A stretch of DNA of 64,000 nucleotides, taken from positions 1,364,001 to 1,428,000 of the forward strand of contig OY970334.1 of assembly GCA_963717445.1 (NCBI GenBank), read 5' to 3'. The notes below the pieces were generated by a model. That model was not told the origin of the DNA. It saw only the letters and a program-made list of their open reading frames with translations, and did not search any database. The translations under genes and the position numbers were made by a program. This DNA is from JAGVPT01 sp963717445 (GTDB taxonomy: Bacteria > Bacteroidota > Ignavibacteria > UBA10030 > UBA8401). Below, one piece after another: positions 53,885 to 60,433 of the stretch. Numbering within the stretch: the first letter of the stretch is position 1; the number at the start of each line of letters is the position of its first letter.

Positions 53885-54226
53885 TTAAAGGTTCTCCCGG
53901 TCCCCATAGCTCGGCGGCGCCGAGACGACAAGAAATTCAACGTCGCCGCCGGATTCATTTTTAAATTGATGCGGCATGCCCGGAGGAATATGCAATCCTT
54001 CTCCGGCGCGAAGAATTGTCCGACTTTCGCCGGCCTCGATCGTTGCCTCTCCTGAAAGAATGTAAAAAAACTGTTCTGCCTTGCTATGACGATGGCGAAT
54101 TTCACTCTTGCCGGGAGGCACCTTTTCCTGAATAACACTTATACCCGATGACTTCAATAAATGCCAGCCATCGCAGCCGTCTCCCCAAACATAATGCTCG
54201 GCATTTTTTATATTCGCCGGTTCCAT
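53885..54226 (-). CDS. Cupin-domain protein
   Basis: 113-residue single-domain cupin. Metal-binding motif HRHSKAEQFFYILSGEATIEAG corresponds to G(X)5HXH(X)3-4E(X)6G in degenerate form (H-R-H, then E), and the second motif is GLHIPPGMPHQFKN with the fourth ligand His. Likely small-molecule or metal enzyme, or a binding protein; function unknown. Start ATG 54226; the longer frame runs through repeat sequence and is rejected. The 3' end abuts repeat copy A. Confidence 0.82.
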   Translation of the reverse strand: MEPANIKNAEHYVWGDGCDGWHLLKSSGISVIQEKVPPGKSEIRHRHSKAEQFFYILSGEATIEAGESRTILRAGEGLHIPPGMPHQFKNESGGDVEFLVVSAPPSYGDRENL

Positions 54227-54271
54227 AACATTTCCCACGATTTTTGAAAAATCGACAAGATCCGAAGTTAA

Positions 54272-54563
54272 GGTCTCACGCGAAGTCGCCAAGCCGCAAA
54301 ATGAATTAGAAGCCATCTCAAAAATGGTTTTCACGCAAAAAGCAGCCGTAAATGTCATGCTGAGCGGAGCGAAGCATCCATGACATGGAAGCCTAGTAGA
54401 GTCAAGGTATGTCATTGTCATGGATTCTTCACCCCGTCTGAAAAGCGACGGGGTTCAGAATGACAATGATCTGTCAGTATTCCTTCAGAAGGACATAATC
54501 AAGCGTTTTTGAGATAGCTTCTACTTAAAAACTCTTTGCGGCTCCGCGTCTTAGCGAGAGAAT
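54272..54563. repeat. Dispersed repeat, copy D, interrupted
   Basis: CTCACGCGAAGTCGCCAAGCCGCAAA (54276-54300, left half) and CTCTTTGCGGCTCCGCGTCTTAGCGAGAG (right half, about 54533-54561) are the two arms of the CGCCAAGCCGC-type repeat, split by the MITE-like element 54307-54524. Confidence 0.6.
54307..54524. mobile_element. TA-flanked MITE-like element nested in a repeat
   Basis: 218 bp with 18-bp inverted ends TAGAAGCCATCTCAAAAA and TTTTTGAGATAGCTTCTA, one mismatch. The terminal TA on both sides is what Tc1/mariner-IS630-type insertion into TA would leave. Contents: TGTCATGCTGAGCGGAGCGAAG and its inverted partner near 54430. No protein is encoded. Confidence 0.7.
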
Positions 54564-54578
54564 CCTTTTCAGCTATTT

Positions 54579-55325
54579 TTATTTCTTATTTTGCAATCTC
54601 TCCAATCTCCCTTTCGCCATTCTGTTATTCGGGTCGAGCTTAAGCGCCTGCTCATAGTTCTCGACCGCCGCTGCAGAATTTCCTTCTCCTTCATAGATAC
54701 TGGCAAGCCGGACATACGAAAATGCAGATGTTGGATAGAGCTCGATGTTCAATTTCAATACCTCGATTGCCGCAGAGGCTTTTGTCGTATCATCCGAAAT
54801 AAGCTCTGCTAACCGCACGAGCGTCCCTTCTTTGAAATTGTACGTGAACCCTCCGTAAAATTGATCCCGCAGCGTCCGGTATTGCTTGATGGTCGAGTCG
54901 ATGCCGTAACGGTCAAACGTGTGCTTCAGCTTGTCCTCCAAAAGAATCGGCACTGCATTGCTATGATGGCACGTCATACACGACACGCGCAGCGACAACG
55001 TGCTGTCGACATGAAGTTCCGCCAGATAGACGTTGTTAATCGTTCCTACCATTCGCATCATCGTGCGGGCCTCATTTTTTTCCGGCTTCTCATCGGACGC
55101 AAAATCATACTGGCTGAAATCCTTTCCCTCTTCCCCCACATGGCAAAACGTGCAGCGCACACCAAGGCTCGAGGTAAAACCGAACATCGTTCTTTGTAAT
55201 TCTCTCCCCGTTGTCGTTTTCGGCAGCACGGTCAGGTTTTTCGGATTGTCAGGCCATTCCCATCGTTGGGCAAAAAGCGGGGCGGCACACAGCAGCAAGG
55301 TACATACAAAAATGGCTCTCTTCAT
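54579..55325 (-). CDS. Dihaem c-type cytochrome with C-terminal TPRs
   Basis: 248-residue periplasmic protein with a signal peptide (cleavage after LFAQ). Two haem-c motifs, CTFCH near residue 58 and CMTCH near residue 117, with ELQRTMFGFTSSLGVRC and DFASDEKPEKNEARTMMRMV, the pattern of reaction-centre-cytochrome-like dihaem proteins of Bacteroidota and Acidobacteriota. The last 80 residues form two TPRs (AFSYVRLASIYEGEGNSAAAV, YEQALKLDPNNRMAKG). Probable periplasmic electron carrier or scaffold; no redox partner is next to it. Confidence 0.88.
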   Translation of the reverse strand: MKRAIFVCTLLLCAAPLFAQRWEWPDNPKNLTVLPKTTTGRELQRTMFGFTSSLGVRCTFCHVGEEGKDFSQYDFASDEKPEKNEARTMMRMVGTINNVYLAELHVDSTLSLRVSCMTCHHSNAVPILLEDKLKHTFDRYGIDSTIKQYRTLRDQFYGGFTYNFKEGTLVRLAELISDDTTKASAAIEVLKLNIELYPTSAFSYVRLASIYEGEGNSAAAVENYEQALKLDPNNRMAKGRLERLQNKK

Positions 55326-55456
55326 AATATCCTTTCTATGATGATGTAAGGCGAAACGATGGTGTGATTAATTTTGACGGGAACAAATGACCAACCGTTG
55401 AATTACGGCAATAATTCTTGTTGATTCGATTTATAACTTGAGGCCTCTGAAAAATT

Positions 55457-55554
55457 ATCTCTCGCCAAGCCGCGAAGGCGCAAAGACTCTGTTTTTAAAT
55501 CATTTTGCCACTTTGCGTCTGGCGAAGCCATCCCTGTGGATTTGCGTGAGCCAT
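55457..55554. repeat. Dispersed ~100-bp repeat, copy B
   Basis: CTCTCGCCAAGCCGCGAAGG through GATTTGCGTGAGCCAT; inverted homologue of copy A at 53778-53878. Part of the 640-bp non-coding stretch 55326-55965, which contains this copy, the 79-bp element 55643-55721 and the palindromic pair 55755-55842, and no gene. Confidence 0.85.
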
Positions 55555-55642
55555 ATTTTTAAAGTTATTCAGAAGTCTCAACTTTTCTAAAGTACGATAT
55601 AAAAGAATTTATTGCAATAAGAGGAAGCGGTACAGTTTGGAT

Positions 55643-55721
55643 GGATGTCGAACACTTTGCTGATTTATCTTGCCAAATATTTCGACATACCACGATTTCT
55701 ATGAGAAGGTGTCTGACATCT
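55643..55721. repeat. 79-bp dispersed element, copy 1
   Basis: GGATGTCGAACA to TGTCTGACATCT. Degenerate copy of 59712-59790 in the same orientation, same length. Confidence 0.9.
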
Positions 55722-55754
55722 AGTGCCTCTTCCAATAAATAATCTTGTGCTTTT

Positions 55755-55842
55755 GAACCGCCACGGACGCTAAGGACGCAAAGAAGGTTCGGAAAAATTA
55801 ACCATGACGGCCTTTGTGTCCGTGGCGTCCTTTGCGGTGAAC
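55755..55842. repeat. Long palindromic repeat (GCCACGGACGC type)
   Basis: GAACCGCCACGGACGCTAAG (55755 on) is complementary to the right arm ending CCTTTGCGGTGAAC (55842). Same class as the element at 8286-8451. Confidence 0.7.
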
Positions 55843-56014
55843 TACAGGATTACTTTTGAGAAAGAGCATTAGTATGCTAACAAGCTATCGTTTCGGTCTG
55901 AATCAATGCAGGGAATTTCAAATATGGAGGACGACGGATTGGCGAGAGGTGGAACTACATATTGAATGGATCGAAAACGTGCAGTAGTAGATAAACGCAA
56001 GGCACCAGCCCTTT

Positions 56015-56067
56015 CCCCTCCTCTAAGAGGAGGGGAAGACGCGAAGCGTCAGGGGAGGTGGGGAAAT
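56015..56067. repeat. Two-hairpin repeat, inverted copy
   Basis: CCCCTCCTCT-AA-GAGGAGGGG (56015-56035) then GACGCGAAGCGTC (56038-56050) and AGGGGAGGTGGGG: reverse-complement layout of the DUF559-flanking 51-bp repeats. A partial hairpin CCCCTCTTGAAGAGGG lies at about 56508-56523, on the other side of the YXWGXW gene. Confidence 0.85.
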
Positions 56068-56080
56068 GCAAGAATGACCG

Positions 56081-56416
56081 TTACCGTCTTCGGGGTGCTT
56101 CCTTCTCCCATCGGCCTGGATAGTGCACCCACTCATTGTTTCGCCTCTCCCAGCGGCCTTCAACCCAAACAGTATGTGGCCGCGGTGGAGACGCCCATCG
56201 TCCAGCGACCCAAACGTAGCGATGATGCCGTGGGTGCCAATTGTAATAACCGGCGATCCAGACCATGCCCCGATGAGGCGGTCTGGCAACAACCACTTCT
56301 CTCTGTGGGGGCGGCGGACCGATCCTGATGCCAAGCCCGATATGGAGCTGTGCTGGGGCAGGAACGGCAATGGCCAGGGCTCCTGCAAGAATTGCGATTT
56401 TTATAAACGTTTTCAT
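56081..56416 (-). CDS. YXWGXW-repeat secreted protein
   Basis: 111-residue exported protein with signal peptide (MKTFIKIAILAGALAIAVPA, cleavage near PAQ). After a Pro-rich stretch there are three to four YxWxxGxW-type repeats: MVWIAGYYNWH, RYVWVAGRW, HTVWVEGRW, EWVHYPGRW. Such short periplasmic or cell-surface proteins are common and uncharacterised. Start at ATG 56416; the upstream extension is not signal-like. The gene is located between two copies of the C-rich hairpin repeats. Confidence 0.85.
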   Translation of the reverse strand: MKTFIKIAILAGALAIAVPAPAQLHIGLGIRIGPPPPQREVVVARPPHRGMVWIAGYYNWHPRHHRYVWVAGRWASPPRPHTVWVEGRWERRNNEWVHYPGRWEKEAPRRR

Positions 56417-56608
56417 AAATGGTTCCTTAAAAGTTATTGTGGCAACGGTAATATACTCATTATGTATATCATAGACACATCGCACCACAAAGGAGTTTAA
56501 CAATTCACCCCTCTTGAAGAGGGAGGGTTTAGAACCACAACTGCAATGATATGAACTTAATCGTTACCAGTCAACCGTGAGTAGTGGTCAATTTTGCGTT
56601 CTCGCATG

Positions 56609-56687
56609 AGGTGACGGACACCTCACTCCAAAAATCACATTGTTCCAAAATATTTGGCAAGGCAAATCGGAAGGTGGCCGTCACCTT
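56609..56687. repeat. 79-bp dispersed element, copy 3 (inverted, divergent)
   Basis: AGGTGACGGACACCT ... GGCCGTCACCTT; aligns along its full 79 bases with the reverse complement of 59712-59790, sharing ATTTGG/CCAAAATATTTGG at the centre. Its right edge meets the eutC stop codon at 56686-56688. Confidence 0.8.
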
Positions 56688-57459
56688 ACCAAACTTGAGC
56701 ATTACCCAACCGTGGGTCCGATTCATCTTTAAGTTGAACACCCGAACATTGCATCTGCAAAGATTTCTTTATCAAGTATAAAAGTTTCTCTGCGGCGAAG
56801 TGAGGCTTTAAGCCTTCACTTCGTATGTTTGAAATGCAATTGCGGCTTTCATCCGTGCGTCCGATTTTCGGGTCGAACGTCATGTACACACCGAGGCTGT
56901 CTGTCGAACTTAATCCGGGACGCTCCCCGATGCAAACAACTGCCACATTCGATGTTAAGCGTTGGCCTATTTCATCTCCTACCGCTACTCGTCCACCCTT
57001 GACCAGACATAACGGAGAAGCGGACAAGTTATGTTCGTGCAACTTTGGAATAAAAGCAAAGAGCAACGGCCCCAGGTTCCGCTCCAGAGCATACGCCGAT
57101 AGCCCGTCTGCCGCTACGACGCATACATCGGTCCGTTTAGATGCGGTTTCGTTCAAGAGATCCACTGAATGTTCATCGAGCATTTTTCCTAAATCGGGCC
57201 GTTGTAAATACATTGTCCGGTTGTATGCCCGGCTGGAAAATTGGAGAACAACGGGAAAAAGAGGTCTTAGGTTTTCTGCGAGTCTTGTCCAATCCGTTTC
57301 ATATTCGACTGCGTCTCTTGCCTTTGCGTGATCGAGTTTAAACTTTAAGAGCTGCTGAGTGAGCATGCTTCCGCCGGTATGTCCGAGAGCGACACGGGCA
57401 GGAGTGTACTTTCGAAGTGCCTCCCACGATAATGGTTCATCCTTTTGGATCACGGTCAT
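56686..57459 (-). CDS. eutC: Ethanolamine ammonia-lyase small subunit
   Basis: 257-residue small subunit of the adenosylcobalamin-dependent ethanolamine ammonia-lyase. Motifs: RVALGHTGGSMLTQQLLKFKLDHAKARDAV in part, DVCVVAADGLSAYALERN, GGRVAVGDEIGQRL, CIGERPGLSSTDSLGVYMTF and SNIRSEGL near the C-terminus. Binds the corrinoid together with EutB. Start overlaps the eutB stop (ATGA). Its end coincides with the 79-bp element, which may have replaced its natural 3' sequence; family length is nonetheless normal. Confidence 0.96.
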   Translation of the reverse strand: MTVIQKDEPLSWEALRKYTPARVALGHTGGSMLTQQLLKFKLDHAKARDAVEYETDWTRLAENLRPLFPVVLQFSSRAYNRTMYLQRPDLGKMLDEHSVDLLNETASKRTDVCVVAADGLSAYALERNLGPLLFAFIPKLHEHNLSASPLCLVKGGRVAVGDEIGQRLTSNVAVVCIGERPGLSSTDSLGVYMTFDPKIGRTDESRNCISNIRSEGLKPHFAAEKLLYLIKKSLQMQCSGVQLKDESDPRLGNAQVW

Positions 57460-58832
57460 AACTGCGCCGATAAAAGTTTATTATGAGCGTTAGGCATGAG
57501 CAGCGACAAGTGCTCATCGACAATGTTCATTTCCATCAACCACTGCTCAAATTCCGGGGCGGGCCGAAGGCCGAGCGCTTTTCGAACATAAGAAACATCG
57601 TGGAATGAAGTGCTCTGGTAATTCAGCATTACGTCATCTGCGCCGGGCACACCCATCACATAGTTACATCCACTCACGGCAAGAAGCGTGAGAAGGGTAT
57701 CTATATCATTTTGGTCGGCTTCAGCATGATTGGTATAACAAATATCGCAGCCCATGGGAAGGCCGAGAAGTTTGCCGCAGAAATGGTCCTCGAGTCCGGC
57801 ACGAATGATTTGCTTTCCGTCGTACAAATATTCCGGACCGATGAACCCGACAACCGTGTTGACAAGCAATGGTTGAAACTTTCGCGCTACAGCATATGCA
57901 CGAGCTTCGCATGTCTGTTGGTCGACGCCATGGTGAGCGTTAGCTGACAACGCGCTTCCCTGTCCCGTCTCAAAATACATCACGTTGTTGCCGAGTGTCC
58001 CTCTCTTGAGCGACAGTCCCGCTTCGTACGCCTCGGTAAGCGTCGCTATTGTGACACCAAAACTTGCGTTCGCTTTCTCTGTACCGGCGATTGATTGAAA
58101 GAGAAGATCGACAGGAGCGTGCTCCGCGATGGCTTTCATCGTCGTTGTGATGTGAGCGAGAACGCACGTTTGTGCCGGAATGTTATATTTTTCGCGGAAT
58201 GTATCGAGCGTATGAAGCAAGTCGATGGTGCCTGAAACGTTGTCCGAGGCGGGATTAATGCCGATGACTGCATCTCCACAGCCGTACATCAGCCCGTCAA
58301 TGATACTCGCAACGATCCCTTTCGGGTCATCTGTCGGATGATTCGGCTGAAGACGAGAAGAAAAACGCCCTTTAAGTCCGAGGGTATTTCTAAAGCGTGT
58401 CACAACTTCGCACTTTTGCGCTACAAGGATGAGGTCTTGATTCGACATGATTTTACTCACCGCCGCGGCCATTTCCGGCATTATTCCGGGCGAGAGCCGC
58501 TGCATCGATTCTTGCGTTGCAGAACTGCTCAAAAGCCAATCACGAAAATCCCCGACCGTCATGCTCGACACCGGAGAAAACGCGCGTGTATCGATTTCAT
58601 CGATGATCAAGCGGGTTACTTCGTCGTGCTCGTATGAAATAACATGTTCCGTCAAAAAAATTTTAAGCGGGACATCTGCAAGCGCAATTTGAGCTGCTAC
58701 GCGTTCCTTTGCATCCCCGGCTGCAATACCGGCCAGCACATCGCCTGAACGAAGGGGCGTAGCTTTAGCAAGGAGCATCTTCAAATCATTAAAACGATAA
58801 ACCAGGTTGTCTATGGTGGAGGTATATGACAT
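57456..58832 (-). CDS. eutB: Ethanolamine ammonia-lyase large subunit
   Basis: 458-residue TIM-barrel catalytic subunit that splits ethanolamine into acetaldehyde and ammonia using adenosylcobalamin. Motifs: GDVLAGIAAGDAKERVAAQIALADVPL in part, SRLQPNHPTDDPKGI, GCGDAVIGINPASD, ETGQGSALSANAHHGVDQQTCEARAYA in part, GLPMGCDICYTNHAEADQND and GVPGADDVMLNYQSTSFHD. Full length. No eut shell, reactivase or aldehyde dehydrogenase genes are in the window, so this is a minimal eutBC pair without a microcompartment, as in several environmental bacteria. Confidence 0.97.
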   Translation of the reverse strand: MSYTSTIDNLVYRFNDLKMLLAKATPLRSGDVLAGIAAGDAKERVAAQIALADVPLKIFLTEHVISYEHDEVTRLIIDEIDTRAFSPVSSMTVGDFRDWLLSSSATQESMQRLSPGIMPEMAAAVSKIMSNQDLILVAQKCEVVTRFRNTLGLKGRFSSRLQPNHPTDDPKGIVASIIDGLMYGCGDAVIGINPASDNVSGTIDLLHTLDTFREKYNIPAQTCVLAHITTTMKAIAEHAPVDLLFQSIAGTEKANASFGVTIATLTEAYEAGLSLKRGTLGNNVMYFETGQGSALSANAHHGVDQQTCEARAYAVARKFQPLLVNTVVGFIGPEYLYDGKQIIRAGLEDHFCGKLLGLPMGCDICYTNHAEADQNDIDTLLTLLAVSGCNYVMGVPGADDVMLNYQSTSFHDVSYVRKALGLRPAPEFEQWLMEMNIVDEHLSLLMPNAHNKLLSAQL

Positions 58833-58904
58833 CGTTGATTAAATATGCACCTAATTCCTGATTATCTACAAGAAAGAATCTATTTGAGAGATCTGAAAAA
58901 TTGT

Positions 58905-58979
58905 TGCACGCCAAGCCGCAAAGGCGCGAAGATTATGGTATAAAATTATTTTGTTGCATTGCCTTTGCGCGAACCATCC
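58905..58979. repeat. Dispersed repeat, copy C (degenerate)
   Basis: TTGCACGCCAAGCCGCAAAGGCGCGAAG then ...TGCCTTTGCGCGAACCATCC. A shorter relative of copies A and B in the eutB upstream region (58833-58996), which is otherwise empty. Confidence 0.7.
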
Positions 58980-58996
58980 TTTTAGATGAGATTGAG

Positions 58997-59572
58997 TTAT
59001 TGCACCATTCCAAACTTCTTATTGTGGGCTGTCATTTTGATAAAATACCGCAACCGTTGGTCAAAGACCTCCGGGCGGCGACGCACTCCGTCAATCCATC
59101 CAATACGAATACGTTTGTACGATGCAGGAAACTTTATAAAATTCTTCCATGCAACCGGATCGGATTTAAGTTTTTCGAGAATGTCGGCGGGCAGCGCAAA
59201 CTTCTTTAACTTCGGTTCTTTAAGGGAATGTCCATTCAAATGATGCTGAATACTTTCAAGTCCAAAGCGCGTCATTTTCCCGGCTTTGATGAGCCGGCGT
59301 ACCCGTTCTTTGTTCATTTCCGAAAGCGGGCTCTTATTTCTCCGTGGGGTAAATCTCTGAACCCAACTTTCTTTATCTCGCGGCTTGGTAGTGCTGTCTA
59401 TCCATCCATAACAAAGGGCTTCTTCAACTGCATCGTTATACGGTATCCTCGGCTTGCCGCTCTCTTTTTTAAAATAGATAAGCCAAATGTCGCCGGTTGT
59501 CTTGTGATGTTTCGACAACCATGATCGCCATTGCTTTCTGTTTGTCGCATACAACGTTTTACCGAGTTCCAT
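58997..59572 (-). CDS. YdeI/OmpD-associated family protein
   Basis: 191-residue soluble protein of the YdeI/OmpD-associated (DUF1905/bacteriocin-protection) family: RKQWRSWLSKHH, WLIYFKKESGKPRIPYNDAVEEALCYGWIDS in part, FTPRRNKSPLSEMNKERV, and the C-terminal half KKFALPADILEKLK, ASYKRIRIGWIDGVRRRPEVFDQRL in part. In Salmonella YdeI is tied to resistance to cationic peptides. Start ATG 59572. The neighbours are repeats, with no operon partner. Confidence 0.88.
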   Translation of the reverse strand: MELGKTLYATNRKQWRSWLSKHHKTTGDIWLIYFKKESGKPRIPYNDAVEEALCYGWIDSTTKPRDKESWVQRFTPRRNKSPLSEMNKERVRRLIKAGKMTRFGLESIQHHLNGHSLKEPKLKKFALPADILEKLKSDPVAWKNFIKFPASYKRIRIGWIDGVRRRPEVFDQRLRYFIKMTAHNKKFGMVQ

Positions 59573-59711
59573 TCTTGCTATCTGCACATAGTAAATTACG
59601 CAGCGCGCTGCTTAAAAATAAATAAAGGAGAAAATGCATCTTTTTTCTTATTTCAAAAGTAGGAGTTGAGCAGTGCATAATCAAGCAAAAAAAATTTGAT
59701 AGTCGCACTGT

Positions 59712-59790
59712 AGATGTCGGACATCTTTGTGATTTATCCTACCAAATATTTGGACATATCACGATTTCTCGGATAAGGTGTCCGACATCT
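59712..59790. repeat. 79-bp dispersed element, copy 2 (best preserved)
   Basis: Perfect 12-bp inverted ends AGATGTCGGACA and TGTCCGACATCT around a central palindrome CCAAATATTTGG. Homologous copies are at 55643-55721 and (inverted) 56609-56687. It lies in the non-coding region 59588-60039, which otherwise holds only a terminator. Confidence 0.92.
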
Positions 59791-59798
59791 GCCAACAA

Positions 59799-59833
59799 AA
59801 AAAGCCAACCGTATGTGAAATACGATTGGCTTT
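59799..59833 (-). terminator. Rho-independent terminator reading leftwards
   Basis: AAAGCCAACCGTA (59801-59813) pairs with TACGATTGGCTTT (59821-59833), one mismatch; on the minus strand it is followed by a run of T. It may end the small gene at 60040-60228, although 200 bases separate them. Confidence 0.7.
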
Positions 59834-60039
59834 CGTCCGTCCCTTCAGCCAACTCCTCCTTCCGATCCGGACTCAAACAGACATATTTATTCAGCCAGGA
59901 AAATAAACGAGAAATTTCGGAGTACGATACTTTGTCAATAATGGATAATTACTCGGAACTAAAAAAACAAGTCTATTGTCCCGGCATGATTATAGGACAC
60001 GCACGGGTGAACTGAAGTTTAACGGGTTGGAAAAAATTT

Positions 60040-60228
60040 TCAGGCGGCAAAAAGACGGAAGACGGCTCCGTAGATAAGCAAAGCAGCAGAGAGCAACCCC
60101 ATCCAGGTATAAAACTCCCGGTTGCCGATTGGCTTCAGCTCTTCTTCGACGGTTCGGTCTGTGGAAAACAATTCGCGGACCAGCCGGAACATGAAAGGCT
60201 GTTCAATCTGATTTTTTTGAAGTATCAT
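60040..60228 (-). CDS. Small single-helix membrane protein
   Basis: 62-residue ORF with soluble N-terminal 38 residues (PFMFRLVRELFSTDRTVEEELKPI) and a C-terminal transmembrane helix (FYTWMGLLSAALLIYGAVF). AAGGAG lies six bases before ATG 60228, which supports translation; the longer frame from 60291 is not supported. No recognised family. Divergent from the glycosidase gene. Confidence 0.6.
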   Translation of the reverse strand: MILQKNQIEQPFMFRLVRELFSTDRTVEEELKPIGNREFYTWMGLLSAALLIYGAVFRLFAA

Positions 60229-60433
60229 GATTTCTCCTTGAATATGTGACACCGCGCCGATTTTTGTTATAGCAATAATACACTTTGCCAATTAGCCGGA
60301 TATTAGTCCTACTTTAAGGAATTGTTAAATCTTTCAAAAAGCAGGCAATTGCAGGCGTTGCGACTTGAATCAGCGCCTAACTGACTCTATATTAAAATGC
60401 ACATTTGATTAAGAGTTAACCTCGAAACGACCG

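Noticed and set aside
53885..54421. Longer cupin frame starting at 54421.
   Set aside because: Its first 65 codons run through the interrupted repeat and MITE; ATG 54226 begins the cupin domain.
49578..59833. Regularly recurring short repeats considered as a possible CRISPR array.
   Set aside because: Copies are far apart, of different families and orientations, with no constant-length spacers and no cas genes.
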